From Aestuariibaculum sp. M13 (lineage in GTDB: Bacteria > Bacteroidota > Bacteroidia > Flavobacteriales > Flavobacteriaceae), in assembly GCF_024723255.1 (NCBI RefSeq), contig NZ_JANIAC010000002.1, forward strand, positions 248,001-312,000: a DNA stretch of 64,000 nucleotides. The letters are read 5' to 3'. The translations under genes were made by a program, and so were the position numbers. The notes under the pieces were generated by a model, which was given only the letters and a program-made list of their open reading frames with translations, did no database searches and had not been told where the DNA came from. This document shows positions 17,700-26,754 of the stretch, in pieces (positions within the stretch are counted from its first letter, which is position 1; the number at the start of each line of letters is the position of its first letter).

Positions 17700-18134
17700 T
17701 TAAATATTATGCTTTTCATCAAAATCAACCATCCACTCAATACCGTATTTATCTCTGAACATTCCGAAATAAGAACCCCAAGGACTGTCTGCAATTGGCA
17801 TTTCTATGGTTCCGCCTTCAGAAAGTCCGTTAAATAACTTATCGGCTTCCTCTTTGCTTTCTGCACCAATAGAAATTTTACTTCGGGTTTCGTTTTCATT
17901 ATGTTTTCCCATAAACTCCGGCGTATCGCTAGCCATTAAAACATTGGTTTTACCAATTGGAAGGGCTATATGCATTATTTTGTTGGCCTCTTTATCTGAT
18001 ACCTGATCATCTAAGTTTTCAAAATCTTTAAAACGTACCAACATGGCAAACTCACCTCCAAACACCGATTTATAAAATGTAAAGGCTTCTTCGGCGTTTC
18101 CATTAAAATGGATATAGGGATTAATTTGTGCCAT
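17700..18134 (-). CDS. VOC family protein, PhnB-like
   Basis: A 144-aa vicinal-oxygen-chelate protein of the PhnB/YjdN type. It begins with I-N-P-Y-I-H-F-N-G-N-A-E-E-A-F-T-F-Y, then has F-G-G-E-F and N-V-L-M-A-S-D-T-P, and ends with W-G-S-Y-F-G-M-F-R-D-K-Y-G-I-E-W-M-V-D. Members are often annotated as glyoxalase or demethylubiquinone methyltransferase-like, but the biochemical role is unsettled. It probably shares transcription with the DUF308 gene. Confidence 0.85.
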   Translation of the reverse strand: MAQINPYIHFNGNAEEAFTFYKSVFGGEFAMLVRFKDFENLDDQVSDKEANKIMHIALPIGKTNVLMASDTPEFMGKHNENETRSKISIGAESKEEADKLFNGLSEGGTIEMPIADSPWGSYFGMFRDKYGIEWMVDFDEKHNI

Positions 18135-18257
18135 TTGGAAGGATTTTAAAGTTAATTAACAAACAATTACCACTTCATTTTCAATGACTTAAATATACTA
18201 AAAGTGATAAACATTTTGTTGAAAAATCCCAGTAAAATAACAGCAAATAATTAAGAT

Positions 18258-20063
18258 TTACTCCTGTACAGTAGTACTTAAAAGTTCTGCGCTTTTTATT
18301 AAACGAATCATTTCCCCCCGGTAACCTTCTTCGTCATTTCCTTTTGATTCTTTTGCTAAGTTGTAAGCTGATTCCCAGGTAGTGGTTCCCAAATATTTTG
18401 AATTTCTTAAAAGCATTCCAAATTCTGCTACAGACGCTGAAAACCTAAAATTATCTGAAGTTTGATTTATTGCTACTGTTGTGTTTTTCACAGATTGCTC
18501 AATGAGTAAACTCTTATTTTTATCCGGTTTTTTGTAGCGTAATTTAAGCGTGATTAAATCATTGCTTTCCAGTGCCTGGTTAGTTAATTCTGATGTCTGA
18601 TATTTTAAACCTCTGTCATTCTTTTCATTATTTTTAGAAGGTATTATCTCGTATAAGGCAGTAACCGTATGCCCTGCTCCTATCTCTCCGGCATCTTTGG
18701 TGTCGTCTTCAAAATCTTCATCATTTAACAGCCTGTTTTCGTAACCTACCAGTCGGTATTTTGAAACATGAGCCGGATTAAACTCCAGCTGAAATTTAAC
18801 GTCTTTCGCAATGGTATATAATGTGCCACCAAACTCACTAACCAGTACTTTTCTGGCTTCTAATAAATTGTCGATATAGGCATAGTTACCATTGCCTTTA
18901 TCAGCAATAATTTCCATTTTATCATCTTTATAATTTCCCATACCAAAACCTAAAACAGAAATCGCAATCCCCTTTTCTCGCTCGCTGGTTATAAGCTGTT
19001 CCATTTCAGAATTGCTACTTAAACCCACATTGAAATCACCATCCGTAGCCATAATAATTCTATTATTTCCCTTTTTCAAGAAATTCTCGTTAGCCACCTT
19101 ATAGGCTAATTTTAAACCTGCACCACCAGCAGTCGATCCACCAGCACTCAAGCTTTCCAGTGCATCAATTATGGTTTTCTTTTCACTACAACTTGTAGAA
19201 GGCAGTACCAAACCAGAGTTTCCGGCATAAACTACAATAGCCACACGATCTTCAGGTCTTAAGTTTTCTAAAAGTAGTTTTAATGATGATTTTAATAATG
19301 GTAATTTATTAGGGCTGTTCATAGATCCTGAAACGTCTAATAAAAATACAATGTTTGAAGGCGGCAAATCTTCCATAGGTATGTCTTTTCCCTGTAATCC
19401 TACGTGTAAAAGCAGGTTGTTTTTATTCCAGGGACAAGTTGATAATTCTGTGTTAATGCTAAAGGGCACATCGCCTTTTGGTTGCTGATAATCGTATTTG
19501 AAATAATTTATCATTTCTTCAATTCGAACAGCATCTATAGGTGGTAAATTTCCATTGTTAATGTGTCGGCGCACATTACTATAGGATGCTTTATCAACAT
19601 CTACAGAAAATGTGGATAACGGATTTTTAGTCACATCCTTAAAATCATTTTCTTTAACAGTGGCATAACTTTCATTGTTTGGAATAACAAAATGCGCAAC
19701 AGCACCTACAGCTGATTTTCTCTCCATTTTAGCCATACCTACTACTACAACTTCTTCTAAAGCAGCAGAATCCTGCTCTAAAGTTACGTTGATTACAGTT
19801 TTACCTTTAGCATTGACTTCTTTAGTTTTAAATCCTACAAATGAAAATACCAAAATTTGATGCTTTGCATCGATTTCAATTTCGTATTTGCCATCAAAGT
19901 CTGTTACGGTCCCCTTTGGTGTACCTTTTACATAAACAGACGCTCCCGGAAGCGGCGTTTTATTATCATCATAAACTATTCCTGTTATTTTTTGCCCAAA
20001 TACGGTGTGAGTCAATAATAAAACAAAGAAAGCAATAGTAAAAGAGGTCTTGTTTAGTTTCAT
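18258..20063 (-). CDS. vWA-domain protein (YfbK family) with CarboxypepD_reg-like N-terminus
   Basis: A 601-aa exported protein. Domains: signal peptide (1-23), a carboxypeptidase-D regulatory-like beta domain (24-98, I-T-G-I-V-Y-D-D to I-N-V-T-L), a short SusC-like linker A-L-E-E-V-V-V-V-G-M (101-110), then the YfbK N-terminal module (V-D-V-D-K-A-S-Y-S-N-V-R-R). A von Willebrand factor A domain starts at about 236, with MIDAS motif DVSGSMN at 243-249 and T-D-G-D-F-N-V-G later. The C-terminal DUF3520-type region ends with W-E-S-A-Y-N-L-A. The family resembles stress-linked YfbK proteins. The partner protein is unknown; the linker is normally seen in TonB-dependent transporters. Confidence 0.85.
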   Translation of the reverse strand: MKLNKTSFTIAFFVLLLTHTVFGQKITGIVYDDNKTPLPGASVYVKGTPKGTVTDFDGKYEIEIDAKHQILVFSFVGFKTKEVNAKGKTVINVTLEQDSAALEEVVVVGMAKMERKSAVGAVAHFVIPNNESYATVKENDFKDVTKNPLSTFSVDVDKASYSNVRRHINNGNLPPIDAVRIEEMINYFKYDYQQPKGDVPFSINTELSTCPWNKNNLLLHVGLQGKDIPMEDLPPSNIVFLLDVSGSMNSPNKLPLLKSSLKLLLENLRPEDRVAIVVYAGNSGLVLPSTSCSEKKTIIDALESLSAGGSTAGGAGLKLAYKVANENFLKKGNNRIIMATDGDFNVGLSSNSEMEQLITSEREKGIAISVLGFGMGNYKDDKMEIIADKGNGNYAYIDNLLEARKVLVSEFGGTLYTIAKDVKFQLEFNPAHVSKYRLVGYENRLLNDEDFEDDTKDAGEIGAGHTVTALYEIIPSKNNEKNDRGLKYQTSELTNQALESNDLITLKLRYKKPDKNKSLLIEQSVKNTTVAINQTSDNFRFSASVAEFGMLLRNSKYLGTTTWESAYNLAKESKGNDEEGYRGEMIRLIKSAELLSTTVQE

Positions 20064-20387
20064 AATGGTATGTTTTAAGATTAATGATTCGAATGCATTA
20101 TATATGTAAAATTTTTAATACACATAAACTATTCCAAACTAACTTGCTCAACCAAAGATTTTTAGGTTTGTAAATAATTTCTTTAAGTTAAAGAAATTGT
20201 ACGTAATATCCTAAACAAAAAACATCTTGAATAATAGGTCTTCATATGATACTTAAATTAACTCTTCTTTCCTTTCAAACTTCCATAAACGGACAAATTA
20301 GAATTAATCTGATCCGTATCATTTGGAAGACTTTATTTTAGATATAACTTATAACTAATTGAAGGAGTTTAATTTAAATCTACTGTC
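20064..20387. other. Intergenic region with a small perfect palindrome
   Basis: 324 bp between divergent genes with no coding frame that I can support. The only structure noted is a 23-nt inverted repeat at 20176-20198 (AATTTCTTTAA, G, TTAAAGAAATT), which could be an operator for either neighbour. Confidence 0.35.
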
Positions 20388-20771
20388 ATGAAAAAAATGA
20401 TAACTTCATTAAAAGCTATTATAATAACTATTTTGTTGACAATGCTTATTCAAAGTTGCACAACTTATAAAGCAGCAAATGTTAGTTTAAATAAAGCTGT
20501 AAAATCTGAACTAAAGGTTAAGGTTACTAAAACAGACGGTAAAAAAGAGAAGTTCGCAAGAATTGAGATTTTTAATGATGGCCAGTACTATGGTTTAAAA
20601 AAGATTAGAGCCAATGAATATAGTAATATATTAATAGATACAAATACTGTAAAAAAAGTTCAGCTTTATGATAAAACAAATTCAATTATTCAAAGTGTTG
20701 CGCTTCCGGTGGTTGTAATAGGTAGTGTTATTGCAATCAGGGAGTCAGTCATTAATAGTATTGGTTTTTAG
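20388..20771 (+). CDS. Small hypothetical lipoprotein
   Basis: A 127-aa protein with a lipoprotein signal ending TMLIQSC (Cys24). The mature part (S-L-N-K-A-V-K-S-E-L-K-V-K-V-T-K-T-D-G) has a strand-rich middle (R-I-E-I-F-N-D-G-Q-Y-Y-G-L-K) and a hydrophobic C-terminal stretch (residues 103-118). This looks like the FlgN-free, DUF-type small lipoproteins found in many Flavobacteria, but I cannot name a family. It is an isolated plus-strand gene among minus-strand neighbours. Confidence 0.6.
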   Translation: MKKMITSLKAIIITILLTMLIQSCTTYKAANVSLNKAVKSELKVKVTKTDGKKEKFARIEIFNDGQYYGLKKIRANEYSNILIDTNTVKKVQLYDKTNSIIQSVALPVVVIGSVIAIRESVINSIGF

Positions 20772-20901
20772 TGCAATACATATAATTCCCAATAGTTTAT
20801 TTTGAGAAAAGACAAAAAATTGTCATGAATAATCTTTAAACTAAAACATGAAAAAAAAGCTACAAACTTAAACGCAAATTTAGGTGTTATTATATCAGCT
20901 A

Positions 20902-21600
20902 TTATTCAAGAGCATATTTCACATTCACTGAAACTTCAAATTTAACCTTTTGAAATTCAGTATTAATGGGGTCGGCTACTTTAGCTTCATACATGCTGGA
21001 CATGCCACGAATTTGAATGCCTGCAGCTTGACCCTGTAAGGCATTAGAAATAGAATAGCCGTCTGCAATATAAAGCGCTTTGCCTATGTTTTGATTTAAG
21101 GGTTTTGCCAGTTTTTTTGCCGTTAACAGTGATTTCTCAACCGCCTTGTATTTTAATTCCAACAATAGATCTTCAGCTTTTGAGTATTCTGTTCTTTCAA
21201 TGGTAACATTAGATATTCCGGCATTTTCAAGTTCGGCTAATACTTTTCCCGCCGTAACAGCATCATTCACCAACAATGAATACATTTTCGACTTCACTAC
21301 ATTTTGTCCTTTAAGAAAGTAGTTTTTAAAATTACTTGACAAATCCAGTAATGAAAGATCTTTTTCTGTATTGATTTTTAGTTGTTTTAGTGTCGACTCC
21401 AATGTCTTTTCCTGCTCTTCAACAGATGTTTTGTTTTTGCTATCTGCTTCATTTAAAAGTATAGAAATGAATATTTTATCGGGAACTACTAAGGTATCTA
21501 CCTTTGCATTGGTTTCAACATAAGGTTGATCGATAAAGTTTTTTTGTGCAAATGATAAAGAGGAAACGGCTAAGCAAAAGACTATTAAAAGGTTTTTCAT
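20902..21600 (-). CDS. SIMPL domain-containing exported protein (DUF541)
   Basis: A 232-aa protein with a cleavable signal (LAVSSLSFAQ). The mature part has the DUF541/SIMPL pattern: A-K-V-D-T-L-V-V-P-D-K-I-F-I-S-I-L-L near the start, long helices with L-K-Q-L-K-I, Y-F-L-K-G-Q-N-V-V-K-S-K-M-Y-S-L-L-V, and the final V-K-F-E-V-S-V-N-V-K-Y-A-L-E. The family occurs in periplasmic proteins (BP26/OMP28 type) that form channel-like oligomers. Its cellular role here is unknown. Confidence 0.8.
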   Translation of the reverse strand: MKNLLIVFCLAVSSLSFAQKNFIDQPYVETNAKVDTLVVPDKIFISILLNEADSKNKTSVEEQEKTLESTLKQLKINTEKDLSLLDLSSNFKNYFLKGQNVVKSKMYSLLVNDAVTAGKVLAELENAGISNVTIERTEYSKAEDLLLELKYKAVEKSLLTAKKLAKPLNQNIGKALYIADGYSISNALQGQAAGIQIRGMSSMYEAKVADPINTEFQKVKFEVSVNVKYALE

Positions 21601-21711
21601 AAGTGTTCTTTTTTTAATTTAAAGATGTCTTAAAAAGGAATTGGTTGCGTAAAAAAGCGCCTTTAAAACATCTGTTAATTGCCTAACTACAATTAGCATA
21701 CCATAATCAAA

Positions 21712-22239
21712 CTATAATCTCAGAATTTCACTTATAAAATCATCAACTCTGTTCCAGTCTGTATATTCTATTGGCCATTCTGTTTTTGTTGGCCCTTTTG
21801 TCATTTTCATAATGAGTTTTATCATTAGTTTATCAAAAAACGAATAGGCGCCATAGTCTAATTTACCAGCAAACACATCAATAATATCTGGTTTCCATTG
21901 TTGTTTTTCAAAAAATTTCATCACATAAGGATTGGTATTAAACTGGTTCTTATCCTCTTTTCTGGCCACCAGATTTACCGAGAAAAACGCCGTTTTAATA
22001 TTCTCAAGTTGTTTTAAGTTTTTATCAATAAATGAAGAAACTTCTTTATGGTGTTTACCGTACCTGATGCTGGCTCCAATAATTAATTTAGAATAGTTTG
22101 AAATATCTCCTTGAAAATTAGAAACCTCAAACAAATCAACTGTAAACCCTTCTTGTTGTAAGGTCTTGGATATTTTATTACAGATTTTTAATGTTTGTCC
22201 GTCAACGGATGAATATAAAATTAATATTCTATTACTCAT
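21712..22239 (-). CDS. hemG: Flavodoxin-domain protein, HemG-like protoporphyrinogen oxidase
   Basis: A 175-aa flavodoxin-fold protein. The FMN phosphate loop is Y-S-S-V-D-G-Q-T (9-16). I-I-G-A-S-I-R-Y-G-K-H-H-K-E-V (52-66) is the characteristic HemG segment, followed by F-F-S-V-N-L-V-A-R-K. HemG oxidises protoporphyrinogen IX to protoporphyrin IX with menaquinone as electron acceptor, the step before iron insertion in heme synthesis. Most close relatives carry the same long insert after F-S-V-N-L. No other heme genes are adjacent, so the symbol rests on motifs only. Confidence 0.75.
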   Translation of the reverse strand: MSNRILILYSSVDGQTLKICNKISKTLQQEGFTVDLFEVSNFQGDISNYSKLIIGASIRYGKHHKEVSSFIDKNLKQLENIKTAFFSVNLVARKEDKNQFNTNPYVMKFFEKQQWKPDIIDVFAGKLDYGAYSFFDKLMIKLIMKMTKGPTKTEWPIEYTDWNRVDDFISEILRL

Positions 22240-22435
22240 TGCTTAATTGAATGTTATAAATAAGGTTTTATGGTAATCATATACTGAAAAACCATAGGTT
22301 CTTATGAAGAAAAAACAGATGCTTTAAATGTACTATATTTTCTGGTTTTTATTCAATAACACAAGATTAAAACAAGATTTAAATGCTATTAAAGTTGATT
22401 GCAGAAGTTGTTCATCCGTTTTATATAAACCTGGT

Positions 22436-22975
22436 TTATGCGCTTCCGTTAACTTTAAAATCGAAACACTCTTTTTTACTTAAATTCACTTTTAAATTAA
22501 AATAACAATTCCCTCCATCTTTAACTAATATTGTTTGTGTTTTCCAACGGTTATTTACCTCAGAAGATTTACAAAAGCAAATTACCCAAACTACTTTTTC
22601 TTCATTCTCATTGAGCGATGGAATATATTGTCTACGATACTGTGACAGGTAAATAAAAAATTCTTCTGGGTTATTGTAGATATCAGGGTGCTTCGTTTGT
22701 TTTTCAAGAAATACTTTTTCCTGCTCTTTATTGTGGTCTGCTAACAAATCACGTACTAAAACTTCAATTATTTCCAGTTCTTCATCCGTTAGGGTTATGT
22801 CATTATTAGGGTAAGATTTAGAAATAACAACATCCGGATTGCTTGTTGTAACAAAGAATTCTTTGTCAGTATTAAAAACACTACCTTTATTTAATAATCT
22901 AGTATCTTTTTGTTGTGCCAGTATTAAGCTGGTTGAGAAAAGGACAATTAAAATAGCAAAAAGTTTTTTCTTCAT
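22436..22975 (-). CDS. Hypothetical exported protein
   Basis: A 179-aa protein with a signal peptide (LFAILIVLFSTSLILAQQ). The mature part is charged, with helical E-L-E-I-I-E-V-L-V-R-D-L-L-A-D-H-N and a strand-rich C-terminus containing W-V-I-C-F-C-K, W-K-T-Q-T-I-L-V-K-D-G-G-N-C-Y-F-N. I recognise no family. It is a single gene just outside the cassette array and lacks flanking attC-like sequence. Confidence 0.6.
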   Translation of the reverse strand: MKKKLFAILIVLFSTSLILAQQKDTRLLNKGSVFNTDKEFFVTTSNPDVVISKSYPNNDITLTDEELEIIEVLVRDLLADHNKEQEKVFLEKQTKHPDIYNNPEEFFIYLSQYRRQYIPSLNENEEKVVWVICFCKSSEVNNRWKTQTILVKDGGNCYFNLKVNLSKKECFDFKVNGSA

Positions 22976-23108
22976 TTGTTCAGTTTTATAAAAGTAATCA
23001 TGAAGTTAATCTACGATAATTCAGTCGGATTTATGTTTTTTTGAAGTTAGCATTTTGTTATGATTAAATTGGATTATAGATTTCAATAGCTTTTTTCATG
23101 ACATTCAT

Positions 23109-23468
23109 TTATGTTTGAATGCTATTTTCTTTTACTCTGAATTCCACAATTTGTTTAATCAAGTCAAAAGGTATGGGTTCATTAAGTGGAAACTGCACCG
23201 ACCCTTTTCCTTGTCTGTATTTCGATAATTCGTTTGCAAATTCTGAATGGCCAGAAGGTGTTGCATAAAACCCAATATGTTTCTTGAATGCCCCAAAATA
23301 CACTAATGGTTTTCCATTAGTTTTGTAAGCAGGCATTCCATAGGAAATACTTTCACTAGACGCTGGTGCCGCTTTAAAGATTATTGTTCTTAGTTGTTTA
23401 AGAATCCCTTGAGTTTCCAGCGGGAATTCTTTTATGTACTGTTCAACAGATTTAATTTCTGTTTTCAT
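23109..23468 (-). CDS. DUF1801 / YdhG-like protein (iron chaperone type)
   Basis: About 119 aa from the ATG at 23468 (M-K-T-E-I-K-S-V-E-Q-Y-I), where relatives usually begin; an in-frame ATG at 23495 would add nine residues. Motifs S-I-S-Y-G-M-P-A-Y-K-T-N-G-K-P-L-V-Y-F-G-A-F-K-K-H-I-G-F-Y and G-K-G-S-V-Q-F-P-L define the DUF1801 fold, related to Bacillus Fra (frataxin-like iron chaperone). Its 5' flank carries the last recognisable attC-like core (23503-23512), but no matching core follows its stop. It is the likely distal edge of the cassette array. Confidence 0.8.
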   Translation of the reverse strand: MKTEIKSVEQYIKEFPLETQGILKQLRTIIFKAAPASSESISYGMPAYKTNGKPLVYFGAFKKHIGFYATPSGHSEFANELSKYRQGKGSVQFPLNEPIPFDLIKQIVEFRVKENSIQT

Positions 23469-23502
23469 TATTTCCAGTTTTTCTAATCTATTCATTTTTT
23501 AT

Positions 23503-23533
23503 AACCACCAACGGTTTCTATAGTATGTGCCTC
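23503..23533 (-). repeat. attC-like site 10 (collapsed)
   Basis: On the minus strand GAGGCAC and ACATACTATAG are followed by AAACC and GTTGGTGG. It retains both outer boxes but has lost the internal hairpin (31 bp). GAGGCAC pairs with GTGCTTC at the other end of the peptidase cassette (24732-24738) with one mismatch. Confidence 0.45.
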
Positions 23534-23534
23534 G

Positions 23535-24710
23535 TTATTTTTTTATTCGATTATATTTTTTCAGCGTTTCAATCAGCAAGTCATGTGGAATTGAATAGGC
23601 TTTATTCCCATTAATTCCTTCCATAGTTTCTGCAGCAACCATTGCGTTTATTATGGCTTCTTCTACCGCTTGAACTGTCGCTTCAAAAACTGGCATGAGT
23701 AAATCGTTCGACATAGTTTCTACGGTTGTCAGTTCATCACGATTAAATGCATTTTCATTTGCTGTAGAAAATGCTAAAAATATATCTCCAGAACCGTTAC
23801 TACCTCTTCCTCCAACAATACCAACGCCTAGAGGTATTCTTTGAGCGACTCTTTTTAATTGGTGAGGTAATAAAGGAACATCTGTTGCTACAATAATAAT
23901 TATCGAGCCATCTCCTTCTTGTCTTCTTGATTTTGGAGCTGCTTTAAATTCATAATTTAAAGTGTCCTTTAATTCAATTCCAACAGGAACTCCTGCTATT
24001 GATAAGTTTCTTTTAGCTCCGAAATTTGATTGTACAATTGCCCCAACGGTATAAGTTGAATCTTTTATTTTAAATACTCTTGAAGATGTTCCGGTGCCTC
24101 CTTTAAAGCCCAAACACATCATTCCAGTCCCTCCGCCCACATTACCCTCGGCTATTTTTCCACCTGAAGCATTTTCTATAGCTTCTAAAACATGCTTTTC
24201 TTTTACATGAAATCCATAAATATCATTTAGAAACCCATCATATGTTTCTGCCACTACTGGATAGGTATACCACCAGCTTTCTCCACTATACCAATCGGTA
24301 TCAACAAACCATTTCAATACAGCCTGTCTAACTTCTCCAACACTATTGGTGTTAGTTATCATTATCGGTGTTTCTAAAAAACCAGATTCAGTTACCCAGG
24401 TTGTACCTGTCATTTCTCCATTTCCGTTTAAACTGTACCAATTAGCGTAAACAGGGCTAAATTTTTTAGTCTTTCCTCTTGGAAATATCGCAGTAACACC
24501 CGTTCTAATTGGACCTTTCCCAATTATATTTTCTCCTTCTCCTGAAATAATTGTACTATATCCAACTTCTACATCTGCTACATCTGTTATTGCATTAAAT
24601 TTCCCTGTTGTCCCAACAAAAGGAATTCCTAAATCTCTTGCTCTTGGTTTTTGTCCGTATGATAGAGAACAAACGAGTAGGGTTATAAAAATTGCTAATA
24701 TTCTTTTCAT
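23535..24710 (-). CDS. P1 family peptidase (DmpA/S58) with signal peptide
   Basis: A 391-aa exported N-terminal-nucleophile aminopeptidase. Seen: signal peptide to SYGQ20, G-N-V-G-G-G-T-G-M-M-C-L-G-F-K-G-G-T-G-T-S-S-R (189-211), and D-G-S-I-I-I-I-V-A-T-D (267-277). Ser269 is the expected autoprocessing point and nucleophile by analogy with DmpA/BapA. G-G-R-G-S-N-G-S-G-D-I-F-L-A-F-S-T-A is the C-terminal family motif. Such enzymes release D- or beta-amino acids from peptides. The gene is a unit of the cassette array, with edge core GAAGCAC upstream and near-complementary GTGCCTC downstream on the plus strand. Confidence 0.85.
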   Translation of the reverse strand: MKRILAIFITLLVCSLSYGQKPRARDLGIPFVGTTGKFNAITDVADVEVGYSTIISGEGENIIGKGPIRTGVTAIFPRGKTKKFSPVYANWYSLNGNGEMTGTTWVTESGFLETPIMITNTNSVGEVRQAVLKWFVDTDWYSGESWWYTYPVVAETYDGFLNDIYGFHVKEKHVLEAIENASGGKIAEGNVGGGTGMMCLGFKGGTGTSSRVFKIKDSTYTVGAIVQSNFGAKRNLSIAGVPVGIELKDTLNYEFKAAPKSRRQEGDGSIIIIVATDVPLLPHQLKRVAQRIPLGVGIVGGRGSNGSGDIFLAFSTANENAFNRDELTTVETMSNDLLMPVFEATVQAVEEAIINAMVAAETMEGINGNKAYSIPHDLLIETLKKYNRIKK

Positions 24711-24728
24711 ATATGTTGGTTGTTTTTT

Positions 24729-24852
24729 GATGAAGCACGGTGGTCAATCTATGATTTGTGTCAGGTGGTTCTAATACTGAATTCGACAGGGGACAAAATA
24801 CTTAGATGCGTTCATGAATTTATTATTTTTTTTGAGCAAGAAACTAGTCATT
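24729..24852 (-). repeat. attC-like site 9 (degenerate)
   Basis: Only the side facing the peptidase gene is recognisable (minus strand CCACCGTGCTTC). The other side carries no clear core. TTGAGCAAGAAACTAG near 24831-24846 may be a decayed partner of CTACTCTTGAC at 25361-25371. Confidence 0.3.
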
Positions 24853-24860
24853 AATATTGA

Positions 24861-25334
24861 TTAAATTTTTTCAATAAATTGAATTAAGTTATTGTCTGGA
24901 TCTTTGATGATAAAGCTTTTTATATTTAAGTCTTTATCATATTGCAATTCCATATGCATTTCTGTATTTTTTAGTTTTAATCTATTGTAAAACTTTTCTA
25001 TTCGTTTTATTTCAAAACTAATTTTGTAAAATCCCCTTAAAGCACTCTCCCTCACATGATAATTAGGTTTTAAGTCATAAATATCAAAGGAGTTATTTCT
25101 TTCAACTAATTCAAAATTCAGATTTTTATTTTTGAGCAATTCAATGTTTAAACTATCCAATTCGGGATATGAGATTGATTTATATGATTTAACATTAAAA
25201 ATTTCTTCATACCATTGAACCGATGCTTTTAAATCTTCAACATAAATTGCCGTACTGAATGGTTTAATATTCTGAGCTCGTATTATGCTAAAATGGAGAA
25301 GCAATAAAAAAAAGAGTAAATTATGATTTTTCAT
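24861..25334 (-). CDS. Exported VOC (glyoxalase-fold) protein
   Basis: A 157-aa protein with a signal peptide (LLLLHFSIIRAQN) and one vicinal-oxygen-chelate domain: F-S-T-A-I-Y-V-E-D-L-K-A-S-V-Q-W-Y-E-E-I-F-N at the start, then G-F-Y-K-I-S-F-E, and F-I-I-K-D-P-D-N-N-L-I-Q-F-I-E at the end. The E-(D/N)-P-x-x-N-x-(I/L)-x-x-(I/F) ending is typical. An exported VOC protein is uncommon. It occupies one unit of the array, though its flanking cores are weak. Confidence 0.75.
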   Translation of the reverse strand: MKNHNLLFFLLLLHFSIIRAQNIKPFSTAIYVEDLKASVQWYEEIFNVKSYKSISYPELDSLNIELLKNKNLNFELVERNNSFDIYDLKPNYHVRESALRGFYKISFEIKRIEKFYNRLKLKNTEMHMELQYDKDLNIKSFIIKDPDNNLIQFIEKI

Positions 25335-25360
25335 TTATCTCTATATAGGTTTAGTTAAAA

Positions 25361-25495
25361 CTACTCTTGACGGTTCGTATATGGAGCTTTGCTGTTTTGT
25401 TTACGAATTTTTCCCAACAGAAAATCCGATCTAACGAAACAGCAACAACCTTTTGTTGTTCATATTACACTATGCTATGAACTTACGAAGCTAAT
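25361..25495 (-). repeat. attC-like site 8 (partly degenerate)
   Basis: The side facing the VOC gene keeps CATATACGAACCGTCAAGAG on the minus strand (GTC instead of GTT). The interior holds an AACAACCTTTTGTTGTT hairpin. The far side shows no box complementary to the 5' edge of the esterase cassette. Confidence 0.4.
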
Positions 25496-25509
25496 TACAG
25501 CTATTTTTT

Positions 25510-26730
25510 TTATTCACTTTTCAGTACTTTTAATTTGTCTTTTGATGGAGAATTTTTATTTAACGAAACAGATTTTTCATAATTTTCAATGGCTTTTGCT
25601 TTGTCTCCTATTTCTAAATAGAGGTCCCCAAGTGAATTATATGCGTTGGAACTTTCAGGGTAATTTTCAATATTATATTTAAAAAACTGTTCGGCTCTTT
25701 CAAATTGTCTTAATCTATTCCTAATAAGTCCCCCAAGAACATCTATATACTCTTCGTCTGGTTTTAATTCACTTCCAAACTCTTTAGATAATTGCTTATA
25801 GTGGTTTTTTATTTTGTCAAGAATAGGGCTATCAGGATTAAAGTAATCCTCTAACTCTATATTCAATTGAAAGGTCTCGAAAAAAAAGCGTAGGGCATCG
25901 TACTCTGCAACAAGTGGTACAGACATATGATCCTCTTTTTCATAGTATTTCCCTTTGTACCTTAAGTTTTTTGCAGGGTTTTTACTCAGTATGGAATGAA
26001 AACTTAAGTTAGCGCGAATATGGGCTGTCATTTTAGTAGTGTCCTTTTGCACAGTTAAGGTATCCATATCTTTACCCATAGTATTTGCAATTGCTAAAAA
26101 AAGTTTTTTGTTACTGTATTTTTCATCAAGTGGGGTACTCTTAATTTTATTAAGTAACAAATTATTGTCCCAGGACAAAGAAGGATCAATAGCTAGATAG
26201 GTATTGAATAGTTCTGGTTTTTCTATTAAGGTATTTATAACGGCCAATCCACCAAAGGAATGACCAATAAGCATACGATATGAGTCTGCCGGATAATTGG
26301 AACTTATATAAGGAATTAATTCTTTCTCTATAAATGAGATGAATTTATTTCCGCCACCCGAATTGGCAGCCATAATACTGTCTGTAAAAGGAGGATCCAT
26401 TTCTACTTTTGAGGGTGTCAAGTCCCTTGTTCTATTAGTGTTTGGTATTCCAACTACAATCATTTTGGGACAAATGTTTAATGTACCGCTTAACTGATGT
26501 ATCGCTCCTACTACATAGTGAAAATTATAATCGCCATCCAACAAATAAACTACAGGGTACTTTTTATTTGAGCCCTCATTAGCAGGAACATGCACCCATA
26601 ACTTTCTTTCCTCGCTTAAAATACTTGAATTTATACTGTCTATTTTACCTATAATTATATCGTTACTATTCTGTGCGTTTATAGTAAAAACAGTCGAAAT
26701 TAATAAACACAAAATTTGTAATGTTTTCAT
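25510..26730 (-). CDS. Exported alpha/beta-hydrolase esterase (IroE/YbbA-like) with TPR tail
   Basis: A 406-aa protein with signal peptide (to INAQ20), V-V-Y-L-L-D-G-D-Y-N-F near 60-70, and the nucleophile elbow G-H-S-F-G-G (156-161, Ser158). The H-M-S-V-P motif near 270 supplies the catalytic His. This is the putative-esterase (siderophore esterase IroE-like) family. Residues about 330-402 contain a tetratricopeptide segment (A-Y-N-S-L-G-D-L-Y-L-E-I-G-D-K-A-K-A-I-E-N-Y-E-K-S). It sits in the array with a recognisable 5' attC-like box (site 7). Confidence 0.8.
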   Translation of the reverse strand: MKTLQILCLLISTVFTINAQNSNDIIIGKIDSINSSILSEERKLWVHVPANEGSNKKYPVVYLLDGDYNFHYVVGAIHQLSGTLNICPKMIVVGIPNTNRTRDLTPSKVEMDPPFTDSIMAANSGGGNKFISFIEKELIPYISSNYPADSYRMLIGHSFGGLAVINTLIEKPELFNTYLAIDPSLSWDNNLLLNKIKSTPLDEKYSNKKLFLAIANTMGKDMDTLTVQKDTTKMTAHIRANLSFHSILSKNPAKNLRYKGKYYEKEDHMSVPLVAEYDALRFFFETFQLNIELEDYFNPDSPILDKIKNHYKQLSKEFGSELKPDEEYIDVLGGLIRNRLRQFERAEQFFKYNIENYPESSNAYNSLGDLYLEIGDKAKAIENYEKSVSLNKNSPSKDKLKVLKSE

Positions 26731-26754
26731 TTTAGACTTTTAAAAGTTTAATTT

